Of a DNA stretch of 64,000 nt, positions 25,301 to 36,010 are shown one piece after another; within the stretch, counting starts at the first letter, position 1, and each line of letters starts with the position of its first letter. The position numbers and the translations under genes were made by a program. Source of the stretch: Aphelocoma coerulescens (taxonomy: Eukaryota > Chordata > Aves > Passeriformes > Corvidae); assembly GCF_041296385.1 (NCBI RefSeq), contig NC_091013.1, forward strand, positions 31,443,001 through 31,507,000, in the 5' to 3' direction. The notes under the pieces are model-generated. The model saw nothing but the letters and a program-made list of their open reading frames with translations, did no database searches and was not told the origin of the DNA.

Positions 25301-27300
25301 TTGGGTAGAAGTACATTTATACTTCATGTTTTAGGAAATAAATGAGACAAAAAGAGCAATACCCAGGCTAATATCCAGTGAAACTGTAACCAAAATCTCC
25401 TGATGACACATATTGAAAATGGTGGGTTAAAGCCACTCTACAGAATATTTTGCACTGCTCCTTTGCCTGGTTTCTGAAACTACCATGGCTGATGTTCCTT
25501 ATCTTTACTGATGATCGGTTCCAGTGCTTAATTACCTTTATTTTTGTAACATGTCTCTCGGCGGGTTGAAGCCAGCCAGGCTGCTGAAATCACCTTCAAA
25601 ATGTTAGTGGAGGATCTGTTCCTGAGACAGGTGGTACTGATATAATCGAATCTGACAGGGGATCAGCTTTAGATAGTGGTCTAATGAAATAGTGGAGTAC
25701 TGAGTTGGGAGTGGATAGAGGTCTTCATATTGGATACCAGTCCTTAGACAAGCAGAGAGAGGTGACTGAACCCTGAAAGAAAAATTATGAAGAGGAATCT
25801 GAACCAACTTGCTTTCCATACAGATTACAACGCACAAGGTGCTGGGCATACCAAGCACACAGTTCAAGCAATCCTTAGGATCTTAGATTCTTTCTAGTCC
25901 ATCAAGAGAGGTAGGAATCTCCAGTGGGCACAGACTGGCCTTGACCGGACAATAGAGGGATCTCAAATAGAAAATTCCTAACATGGCCAAAATTATGAAA
26001 AAAAGGAAAAATTAAAAGTTTTGGGGTACATATGAAGGAAAACACACAAAAGCCATTGCCCTTGGCCTCAGGGGGATATCAAAAACAGTGTTCTATGACT
26101 GAATCTTCTCAACAACTTTATCTAGTTCCAATTTATTTCTGGCCCACTTTTCCTCCCTCCCCCAAAGAAAAGTCTCTATAGAGATTGCTTCCTGATTTTG
26201 CAGGGGAGGCAGAAGGGTGCTGTTCATGGACTATTCTCAAAGCTGTTCATCATTCTCCAGGCCATTGGTCCAAAGCCATGTTCCAAGGACAGTATAGGAC
26301 ACATAGACTATGCCTGTCATTTCTTCTTTTCAAGTCACTGTACTTTGAGCCATTAAGAGACTAATTAAACTACCAAGGTAAAAAGATGCTATTGCTCCTC
26401 TTCTACTAAAGAGTTAACTTGCCCGGACCAGGGATTCTCTCTGCTCATATTCAGCTGATGCAAGGTCAATGACAAACACACCAAGGAAGTCAGAGTTGCT
26501 TTATTTTTCTTGTGAGCAGGTCAAATAAAACACTGCTGATGCTCCATTTATCTGGAGCGACAAGTGAACACTTGGCAGCAGTGGAAAGCAGACGCTGGAA
26601 TCTGGCACCAGGCTCCTATCACAGCTGTCAGCCTGCTGACTAATCACTTCATCTACATGTTAATGCTGCTCCAGGTCTACTGGACCCTTTCATCTCAGAT
26701 ACCCCAGCACACACTCCTCTTGATAGACTGATTTATACAGAAGTGTCACTATTAATTGTTACACGGTATTTTATTTTAGGAGGGTTTATTTTTTAGTCAA
26801 GGTGGGTTTTTTCTAGTGGCTTTCTCTTTTCTACCATATTCCTTCACAGTGGGAGCTGTGATTTGGCTGCCTCCAGTATCAACCAGACCTCAAGTAGATG
26901 CCCCTTGCCAGACTGAATTTTCTTCAGGGTTTTTTGTGTATGTGTGTGCATGAGCTTCGTAGCTTGTTCTTTTAAACAGCCTTTCCTATCAAATATTCTT
27001 TAGTGACTATTCTGACAATTAAGCTGCAATTGCACAGTGCACACCTGACGCTCTTCAGAGAGATTCAGTTCGCATTATCAGTTGATACTTGTAGTCTTGT
27101 CAGCACAAACTATTTAAGAAGCTCCCAGGGAAAGTGTTAAAATATAGGTGGGGTCTATGAACCCTGTTCTTGGCAGCTGTGCTTTATTAGCTGTGCTGTG
27201 CAAAGGTGGTGCAGCTAAGGTAATGCAGTGCTTTCACAGAAGCATTATATATTGTGACAAGCCAAACAACCTCCAGGACTCTCACTCATCATGACTCCCA

Positions 27301-27337
27301 TTTCATACCTCATCCATTACAGGAATGAGGTATGAAA
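27301..27337. repeat. Perfect inverted repeat, 13-base arms
   Basis: TTTCATACCTCAT (27301-27313) and its exact complement (27325-27337) are separated by 11 bases. It could form a hairpin in RNA or a cruciform. Confidence 0.9.
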
Positions 27338-27770
27338 ACATTTCTCTGTTTCCAAAAGGTATTAACAGACTCCTGGGAAATCGTTTACCTGGAGAAAGGG
27401 AAGCATTGAGCCTCATTTTTTTGTGTTCAGGCTGAAACAGCAGGCCATGGCAGGACTAGCTGTCTTTTCCTGTTAGGGAACGATAGGTTTTTGCAATTGG
27501 TAACTGGAAAGAATTCAGACAGTTAATTGGTTTAATGCTTATAGTTAGCAAAGGTACAAAACCATAAATTTGTGTCACTTCCATACTGACTTCAGAAAAA
27601 TGGTATCTTAGTGCTTTTTAAAGAATAATGAAGGATGTCTCCTAACACACTGACTATAGGAAGTTTGGTTACACCCATGTATGGGATGGTGGCTGGAGCC
27701 CTGGAAGGGTAATTTGATTTGGTCATTCAGATACAATGGGGCACACCTAATACTAGAGCAGAGCCTTTTT

Positions 27771-27892
27771 ATCACAGAAGCATAGAATCATGGAAAGGCT
27801 TGGGTTAGAACAGACCCTAAAGATCAGGGGAGTTGGAAATAGATTATCTTTAAGGTGCCTTTCAACCCAAGCCTTTCTATGACTCTGTGATT
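27771..27892. mobile_element. Two CR1 3' ends joined head-on as an inverted pair
   Basis: Bases 27771-27824 read as a minus-oriented CR1 3' end (atcacagaagcatagaatca...). Bases 27846-27892 read as a plus-oriented CR1 3' end (...ctatgactctgtgat). The perfect inverted core is aaaggcttgggtt at 27794-27806 against its complement at 27864-27876. Each arm is only about 50 bases and about 20 bases separate them. Confidence 0.75.
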
Positions 27893-29184
27893 GTACTCAT
27901 CTTTGAATGTTAAATACACAACCAGCCTTTGTACTGGTATTTTAAACCATGGTGGTGTCTCTAGCTGTTGTCTGGGCACATTCTAGAGTTAATGGTATAA
28001 TTTCCCTTTTCTCAGCATGATTTTGTCCTGAAACAAATAGATGAGGTCCACATTCATTCCGTAGGCTGTCCTAATGGTGCTATTTCTTGGCATTCTACAG
28101 TTGCCTCAGAAAATATCCCCATATGTTCTGTTACAGTATTGGGATGGCCTGATCTGCAAGTCCAGATAATTCCCATGGTAAGCATGCTTCAGAGGTCTTT
28201 GCTGGAAGAGAATTTGAAAAATACACAGGGGCAGCAGCAAGAAGTGGGCATTTTCATGGCTTCTGTGATTCATTCACAATTATTGAGACAGGAATTCCCT
28301 ACTGTGTGCATGAGAGACATGCAATATCTTCAGCGCCAGGCAGCAGAGATATTTATACAGATCTTGGCACAATGTTCTCAGCCTGTGCTTTGAGGAAGCA
28401 CCATGTGGAATTTGCTTCTTGCAACAAAGGGATAAAAAGTTTTGCGCAAAAGACCTTCAATGGGTTTTAGGTTGGCTCTGAGGGAAGAAGGAAGGGATGT
28501 TTCAGATACTTTAATCTGGAATCAAAATAGAGGCTCTGCCAAGAGAGATTTAAACCATGGAATACGTTTTCATCACTGAATTTGAAATACTGTTTCAGAG
28601 TCTTGGTCAGATTTACTGTTAGATTTAAATCACTGTAGCCTAATTGAAGTCAATGGAGTTATGACAGTTTATACCAGCTAAGGGACTGGTGTCTGTTTCA
28701 GAGTATTGTTTACCCACAACTGGCCTCAATCTTTTAGACAGTGATAAATCTTTTTTCTGGGTGTCCCAAATACTCCAAGTATTCATACAGCCTTTCTTAG
28801 GATTTTCTCAGATGTTTGTGACATATGGATTTGGATCACCTTCTCCATGCTTACCTCTCAATGTTGACAATGTGATCCCTAACAGTGTCACTTGTTTATT
28901 CAAATAAGCTCTTCTCACTAGTTGTATTTCTTTCTCCTTTGGGAAGTCACAGCCACTTAGCAGTTGCACAGTAGAGTGAGATTTAGAAGAAGAATAGTTT
29001 AGATGATCACAGCTGTGCAGATGACACTGGATAAGTAGCATCCTATCTCCAGACACAAACACAAATACAGCAGATAGTGTTAGTGACATTTTTGATAAGA
29101 AAGCTTTGGATACAATTCCTGCAAAGTGAAATTACACAGACCAACTGGACTCTAAAATATGAAGCATTTTCCCCTCCTCAGCAG

Positions 29185-29691
29185 TGGTGGGGCCACACCT
29201 CAAGTACTGTATTCAGTTTCGGGCACCTCACTACAAGAAGGACATTGAGGTGCTGGAGTGTGTCCAGAGAAGGGCAACAATGCTGGTGAAAGTTCTGGAA
29301 CATAAGTCCCATGAGGTGCAACTGAGGAAACTGAGCTTGTTTACACTGAAGAAAAGAAGGTGCAGGGTAGACCTTATTGCTCTCTACAACTACCTTAAAG
29401 GAGGTTGTGGTGAGGTAGGTGTTAGCCTTTTCTTCCAGGCAGCCAGTGATAGGACAAGAGGAAATGGCCTCAAGTTGTGCCAAGGGATGTTCAGGCTGGA
29501 TATTAGGAAAAATTCTTCACTGAAAGAGTGGTAAAGGGAAGTAGTGGAGTCACCATACCTAAAGTGTTCAAAAAATGAATAGACATGGGACTTTGTGATA
29601 TGGTTTAGTGGGCCTGGTGGTATTTGGTCAAAGGTTGGACTTTATGATCTTGGAGGTCTTTTCCAACCTTAATGATTCTATGATTCTATGA
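29185..29691 (+). mobile_element. CR1 LINE, plus orientation, 5'-truncated, with 8-mer tail
   Basis: This is a CR1 3' region in direct orientation: ggggccacacctcaagtact, then ggagtgtgtccagagaaggg, cagtgataggacaagagg, ctggatattaggaaaaattc and ttccaaccttaatgattcta. It finishes in two ATTCTATG units, the classic CR1 3' microsatellite. It was 5'-truncated at insertion, as is usual for CR1. It is fairly well preserved. The open frames at 29178-29534 belong to it and are not a host gene. Confidence 0.92.
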
Positions 29692-29729
29692 GCATTTGCA
29701 TAGCCTTTGTTGTGTCTGGAAAAGTATTT

Positions 29730-29760
29730 GAGAGGCTCACTAAAGTGAGAGGCTCACTTT
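29730..29760. repeat. Overlapping direct and inverted repeats beside CR1 3' end
   Basis: gagaggctcact occurs at 29730-29741 and 29747-29758. aaagtgag (29742-29749) pairs with ctcacttt (29753-29760), and ctcact (29736-29741) pairs with agtgag (29744-29749), so two hairpins are mutually exclusive. Confidence 0.85.
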
Positions 29761-32689
29761 AGCTGAGTCATTTCTCCAAGGCCTGATTCTCCCTTGAGTT
29801 GCATTCTTGATAATCATTCATGCCTGTGTAAAGTAGGTATAAAGTGCCTTCATATTGTAATGCAGCTAAAAACTGGGATCGCAAATCCTTCAGCATCAGA
29901 GGGATTTTTCTCTTTTGAATCTACTTATATTGTCACTGAATATTTGCAATTTGGTAAAGAACTGCATCAGTTTTACTTGTACTTTTATCCATGCTGCATG
30001 TCTTTGGGACTGATTTCGTGCAATGCAGCATATGCCTGGCCTGGGAACTTCTTGTGGCCAGTGCTGAATACCGTGATTTATTATCATGGGAAGTAGTGCA
30101 GCTGTAAGCAGCAGCTTAATATGAAGCATAGCGAGGGACTCAGATCCAGCGTGATTAACCTGAAGAGGTCTCCTGAGGGCCACCAAAGTAATCTCATTTG
30201 GGAATCTGTCTCCACTGACTGAATAGCAAACTCTTGCACCTTCCTGCATAACTGTTCAAACCACTGGTGCCATTCAAAGACTGGCCATGGCCACGCAGCC
30301 TGATGGGGCTAACAACTGGTCCCACACAAATAACCTCTCGGCCTTGTCCAGGGATTGAGATGGCTCCACCTCTCAAGTTGGATCACAAGTTAATTTGAGT
30401 GGGGAAGAAGTATTAATCTCCCCAAATCACTGGGTTTCTGAACCTGCACATATGAGAAAAATAGAGGCAACAAAGAATCTAGCATTTCTTCTAAGAAGGG
30501 TCAATTGTTCATCCAACAGTGCAGGAAAACAGGTTGTTGGAGATTTGCATGGCAGTTGGGTGCCCAGGTTCCCTGTAGCCAGGATGATGGGAGACATCTG
30601 ATCAGAAACTTCAGATGGTGTGTTGGTTTTTAAACGGTCTTATTACTGAGCTTCTGGCAAATTTACAGGGTATTTACTCTCTCTCTTGAGTCATGTGCAT
30701 GTTCTGATGAAGAGCTTTAAAGAAAAGTGGTTCTCACCCAAATTGTTGTTTAATTCCATAAAATAAAAATACAAATTCTATGATGTGGTAATTAATTCTG
30801 GGGCATAAACCAGTAGCAAAATACGCATGAATGTTATGTGCCACGGCCATTAAAATGTAAATCAGTCTAACTGCATGATCTTGCTTACATCCTTCAGAAA
30901 GAGCAGTCCAAACTAAAAGTCCCCAATTTTTAAAACAAGGGTTTTTTTTAATAAGAATGCATGAAGAAAGATGTAACTGTTACTACCCTGGTCACTATAA
31001 TATAATGAAGATCCTTATAAGAATAGGCTATATTTCAAAATTGAAAAAGTAGAAGGGGGACAGGAGACTTCAGCAGTATCAGCATAAATGGGAAAATATT
31101 GTAAAATTTAAATTTTGTAGTATATTGGCTACCATTAGAACAGCAAACATAGATTTCCAGATGTTTGTGAAGAGTCCAACAGTTATATTTTATATCTAGG
31201 GCTGGAGTAACAATTCCTATTCAGCAGTCTAGAAAAACATTTCATGTCACAACAGGAAAGAAATATTACCATGGTTTTTTTCCCCCTCATCCCCTATATA
31301 GCAATTTCTGAATACTTCAGTCAATGGCAAATAAAAATGATGGTTTAAAAATTAAAACCACAGTCACTAAGGGCAGGACATAAATGTGCAGATGTTTTGT
31401 GATTCTGAAGAACTTTTCAGTAACAGTGGTGTTATGGAGGGGACTGGAAATCCATCAGAGCCAGACACTGTCAAAAGCATTCCCTAAGCTACACTGTCAG
31501 AAAAGGCAGTTAACTTTTCATATTCTTTCTGTATTCTCTTAAGGAAAAAAAATCAAAACCACAAAACCTATCCATAATGGCTTGTATATAGCTCTCACTA
31601 TTTTATTAGCAAGGGATTAACTGCACTCTGTTAATATAAGTGAGCAACTTAAATCTAGAGTTCACTGGTCAACCTGTACAAGTGGAAAGCTGCAGCATCC
31701 TGAAGCTGTTTACAAAATATCAATTTTCCTTCTCCAAAAATGAAAATTTTTTTACAAGCATATCAGCTGTTTCTATCACCTCTGTGCCTTAATGAAGTTA
31801 TACAAATGCCTGAAAATCTTGTCTTTACCACACCTACATGGCTAGACAAAACAACAAGTATTTTAAAGGCACTCGTTGTAACTGGTACATTTAATGCCTG
31901 TGCAGGAGGTGGCAGACACTTCTGTGACCACGTATGTAGCACCAAGCCATCCTGACAGAGCATGAGCTTTTACTGCCTCCTCTCTCTCTACCATCCAGTA
32001 GTTACAAGGATGGAAATAAAGATCAAAAATATAATAGATCTCAGCTCTTCCCCCTCCTGTTTATTTTACTTGCTTTTAATTAGTAAGGTGAGATCACAGG
32101 TGAAATTTTCTTCACTGCCTGTCCCCGCTGTGCTTTGAAGGGTGCAGAAAGTTCTCCAACAGTGTCATGATTCCCCAAGCAGCCAGAAACTCTCCTGAGC
32201 AAGAAAGCTGCAGGCAGCTGTGCCACTTCCAAGCAAAAGGCAGTGGGGATGCTGCAAGTAAAGGCAACGTGGTGGGAGTACTGGCTTGTGCAAGACAAGT
32301 GGTCCAGAGGGGAAAGGTTGGCATATGTTAGGGGAGGCAGGGAGAGGGCCAGAAAGTGTGTGGCCATGGGGAATTGTGGAGTTGAAACCACATCTCTGAT
32401 GGCCTGGCCTCTTTTCAAAGCCCCAGGAATTGCCTGTCAGATGTGGCTTGTGCAAGGTGTCAGGTATCAGTTTTCCGTAATGAAAAGCACTATTAACATG
32501 TAAAGATAATTCATTAGGTGCAACATAGCAGAACTGTAATTAATTATTACATATTATTTCTCACAAAATGCATCTCCAAGATCACATTGCGTTAGCCACA
32601 ATATTGGACTGATGGAGCATAAACAAGGGTAATGATAAACATCAGTAAATGGAGTTGGGAAGAGATGGTTATCAGGGTACCAGTGTGTT

Positions 32690-33592
32690 TCATGTGGGGT
32701 TTATTTAACAGTCTCATTAATGATCTGGAAAAGGAAATGAATAACCATTTAATTAAGTTTGCATTTGATACTAAATTAGAAGTTGCTGCAGACACCTCTG
32801 AGGGCAGAGGAATAAATCAAAAGGAGCTAGAAGCTTGCAAGGTAAAAGAAGAAAATGAGAACAGGTATGAAGGAAAAAAGCGAGCTAATCTCTCTGGAAG
32901 CAAATAATCATGTAGCTCTCAGTAGAGGAATTCTGAAGAAAGCAGTGTAGAAAGAGAAGTAGAGGTTTTAATGGACTATACATTCCCTCACAGCTCAGAT
33001 ATATGTTTACAGAAGCAACGCATCAAGGAGCAGGAAGGTAATAGCCCTTCATTGTAGGGCTGTAGTGAGAAGCCATCTATAATGCTGCACTCTGTTTTGG
33101 GCACCCTTTTATCAGAGAGATATAGACAAATTGGAATGAGTTCAGAAAAGAGCCATAAAAATGATCCCATATCCCTGGAGATAATGACTTATGAAGAAGG
33201 ATCAGAAGAAGTAAATGTGTAAGGCCTTGTCTGAAAGATGACTGAAGTAGGGCAGGAAAACAGTCTGCAAAAATGTGAGAGCAAAAAGGGAGGAGGATAA
33301 TTTATCATAGTAACTATTAGTAATACGATGAAATAATAAGTAACAACTATAAATTTTAAAAGGGCAACTTCAGGTTGAATGTAGGCAGAAATTTCTGACA
33401 GTGGAATTTGGGTTAGTTTGCAGAGAAGTTTCCCAGGAGTAAAAGTAAAAGCTACATTCAAGTCATTTAAAATCAAATTGGACAACTCACTAGAAAATGC
33501 ACCCTGCTATAGGGAACAATATTCCATTGCCTGGGGAATAAGCTGGATGACTTAATATGATATTTCACACTCAAGTCTTTATGACTGTGATA
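32690..33592 (+). mobile_element. Old CR1-type LINE with end of reverse-transcriptase ORF and 3' UTR
   Basis: Around 32700-32830 the translation contains LINDLEKEMN, then LIKFAFDTKL and VAADTSEGR, matching the recalled CR1 ORF2 end (INDL..., LSKFADDTKL, DTPEGR). Downstream are decayed CR1 3' sequences: gcactctgttttgggcaccc, ggttgaatgtaggcagaaat and attggacaactcactagaaa. It is strongly diverged and the frame breaks before 32910. The usual YADD-to-FADDTKLG motif reads FAFDTKLE, so it is inactive. Confidence 0.75.
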
Positions 33593-34386
33593 TTTTTAAT
33601 ATGCATGGTCAACTGTTTCAGGAAAATACACATTTCTGCTGCTGTCAGGCCTGATAATACAAACACTTGCATGCAAACATAACTTTAAAGAAGGTAAGTA
33701 GCTCTGCTGACAGCACTGCACTGCTGACAGGCAAAAACACAAGCCTGAGCTCTTCAAGTTTTTGCAGGCTGAGTCTTAGATCTTGAATTGTCAATATCAA
33801 GATGGTATACACAGGTAACCACGTCATTTATGGGTAGGTGAAGAAGTGTGCAAAATGGAAGATGGGGGTTGGAGGCTCCAGTGAAGATATATTATTATTG
33901 TTATTTTTATGGTTATTGCTATTATTACTTATGACTGGTAGTGTGGGGTTCAACTCTGTTTCTTAATTGTTCACCTTTTTGGTCTCCTACTTTCACCTCT
34001 GGGCTGAGTGTTCATTAGACAGCATAAAACTGCTTTCTATACTGGTTTTTAACACTTAGTATTTTTAATATATCCTAAAATATCTGTGGAATGGGCAAAG
34101 AGACAAGCTGAAGTGAAAACTTGACTCTTCCTCAGATGAAAAAGATGGCAAAGGCTATGGATTTAAATGGATATGAGAGTAACCCCGTATTTTCCCCCCA
34201 GTTATAGCAATGTAATGTTGAAGTCACTTCACTGTTCATTAGCCACAGAGACAAGCTCACAGGCATTCTGAGAGGTATGCTCCCTAAAACAGCATGGTTC
34301 TTACATGTGGGGTCTTTATGTTTATGTTCCTGTTTCCTTCTCTTCCCTCCCCTGCCCCCACACCCCGATGGGCTGTGTGTGGGGCT

Positions 34387-34391
34387 GGCAG
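34387..34391 (+). promoter_or_regulatory. AFF3: Splice acceptor of serine-rich exon
   Basis: ggcag is the first AG after the C/T-rich tract at about 34328-34361. It decides whether LVVPQ is included. The competing acceptor ccacag ends at 34407 and would also keep the frame from a phase-0 donor, but not from a phase-2 donor. Confidence 0.7.
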
Positions 34392-34557
34392 CCTGGTGGT
34401 GCCACAGTCCAACGCCCGAGCCTCGGGACTCTCCAGCAAGGGGTCGAGCAGCAGCAGCTCCAGTGAATCCGAGACCAGCTCAGAGTCTGACTCAGAGAGC
34501 GAAAGCAGCTCCAGTGAGAGTGACGGAAGCAAACCCTCGCATTACTCCAGCCCAGAG
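34392..34557 (+). CDS. AFF3: AFF3 internal coding exon 1 of 6 in window: serine-rich transactivation segment
   Basis: This 166-nt exon encodes 55 codons after one base that completes a split codon. The protein runs LVVPQSNARASG..., then a Ser/Glu/Asp tract with seven consecutive serines and SES/SDS repeats, and ends in KPSHYSSPE. Known family: AFF proteins are nuclear scaffolds of super elongation complexes that bring P-TEFb and ELL-type factors to RNA polymerase II, and this Ser-rich stretch belongs to their transactivation region. The acceptor is the first AG (ggcag, 34387-34391) after a pyrimidine tract at about 34328-34361, and the donor is GAG|gtaagg. The exon ends in phase 0 and joins PEPPSSNKWQ in the next exon, giving the SSPE-PEPP junction typical of the family. 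A second acceptor, ccacag at 34402-34407, would remove LVVPQ. The preceding exon was not found. AFF3 is preferred over AFF1, AFF2 and AFF4 because of the downstream exons. Confidence 0.9.
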
Positions 34558-34929
34558 GTAAGGGATTCTCTCTTTATGGTTTAGGGTGGCATTCCATTAC
34601 TACACCCACTCACACCTTTTCCCAGCCAAGCCAACACAAGGAGGCTGTGAGGAGATGTATGGGGGAAAAAAAATGGGAGAGAAAGGCCCGAGGATCCTCC
34701 TCCTGGCATGCTGTGAAATGGAAGTGGCAGAGGATCTTGGGGCAGATGAAAGCATTTGAAACAAAAATGAAGAAAGAAAGGACCCTGTTGCATTTTCCTC
34801 AAATTAGAGATGAGTGGAGCACCTTGCAAGGCTCACAGCTTGCTTGAAGTTTTATGCAACTTTGCCTCCATAGCAATGGCTTGCTTAGTGTGTAAGTTCT
34901 GATGTGGGCTCCCAGCACTGCGAGGGAAC

Positions 34930-35190
34930 TAAAGGCTTCTCTACACAGGGAAGCTATTATAAAATCAGTCTGAGGGTGGATTTTTAAAAGAAACCAGTTG
35001 TTCACTCATGCACTTCCCTTGCCTCACTCTCTAAGTGAATTATTCTCTGCTACTGCTGCCTTTATGTGATTTCTTTCAATTCACCTCCAAAATGGACTAA
35101 ACTGAATTACTCATGGTGCAAAACACTGAGCCCAAACTAGTCATCTGGAAAGCTAGCACTGAAAATTTCCACATGTAGACAAGCCCTAGC
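34930..35190. mobile_element. Candidate non-autonomous DNA transposon (MITE)
   Basis: The left end taaaggcttctctacacagg and the reverse complement of the right end, ctagggcttgtctacatgtg, are similar imperfect inverted termini about 260 bases apart. The ggcttgtctacac-type end is, from memory, shared by many archosaur and turtle MITEs. No transposase is present. Target-site duplication is unclear. Family name not assigned. Confidence 0.45.
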
Positions 35191-35689
35191 CAAACTACAA
35201 TTAAGCTGCCAGTGCTCTGACACCTTCTGCTTTCACCTCTGCAGAAAGCTCAACAGACACAACAAAGCTGCTTTCTCTGCTCTGCATTTCTACCAGGATT
35301 GACACTTTTACATGTTTTGGTCAATACACACGTTTAGAATTAAACTGTGAACTCCACAGTCACATCACACACATTAATGTATGTAAAAATATTCAAAAAT
35401 CTAGCAGCAAGATTGTAAATACACATGAAATACAGTCAGTGTATTTTCCTACTCCACATGAACCATCCAATCACTAGAATCCTCCCCCGAAAACTGTCTC
35501 ACCTATTCTCTCACCCTGAAAAAAAATTATACTAAAAAACCATCAAACCTTTCCTCATATTTTCCTTGGTTATTTGGAGCCATGTTTCCAATTGAGCAGA
35601 ATGCAGTAATCACAGAAACATCCTTAATATATTTTTCTCAGGTTCTGTCACTTTTGTTCCTTGTTTAACACTTACTTTCTGTCTTTTCT

Positions 35690-36010
35690 TCACAGTACTT
35701 TCAGACCCATTTCCAGTTAATTTTCCTCTCACTTCGTCCCCTTCCTACATCTCTCTCTCTTCTTTCCAGACTCTCTTGTTGCTCTCCCTGCAGTACCCAT
35801 CTCTTATTTCCCATTCTGAGCTTTCTCATCTGACCTGTTAAGACCTTGTTCTCTGTCTGCTTAATTCCCTGCTGGAATTAGTTCAAAGATCTCACGCTCA
35901 GTCTCTCCTCTCTCTGTGGGATCTTCCAAGGTGGAAGAAAAGGGGCGAAAAGAAGAAAGAAAGGGGAAGGAAATATGAGATGAAAGGAGGAAAGCACAGG
36001 AAGGGAGGAG
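35690..36010. repeat. Pyrimidine-rich then purine-rich block
   Basis: About 240 bases of C/T-rich sequence (ctctctctcttctttcc and similar) switch near 35930 to about 80 bases of G/A-rich sequence (gaagaaagaaaggggaagg). A 7-base hairpin, tcttcca-agg-tggaaga (35922-35938), marks the switch. Confidence 0.6.

Larger units (their letters stand above)
1..34391 (+). other. AFF3: Long AFF3 intron (5' part outside window)
   Basis: At least 34 kb precedes the first recognisable exon, whose acceptor is in phase 2, so this stretch is inferred to be a single intron. I looked for the expected preceding exon (acidic DDLKLSSDEEE-like and ALRALSDS-like coding) on the + strand and did not find it. It holds CR1 copies at 21921-22361, 27771-27892, 29185-29691 and about 32690-33592, a possible hAT-like scrap near 2692, poly(A) tracts, short tandem duplications, and otherwise AT-rich unique-looking sequence. 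A very short exon cannot be excluded by eye. Confidence 0.7.

Noticed and set aside
34284..34532. 82-codon minus-strand open frame rich in Leu/Ser
   Set aside because: Shadow of the serine-rich AFF3 exon.
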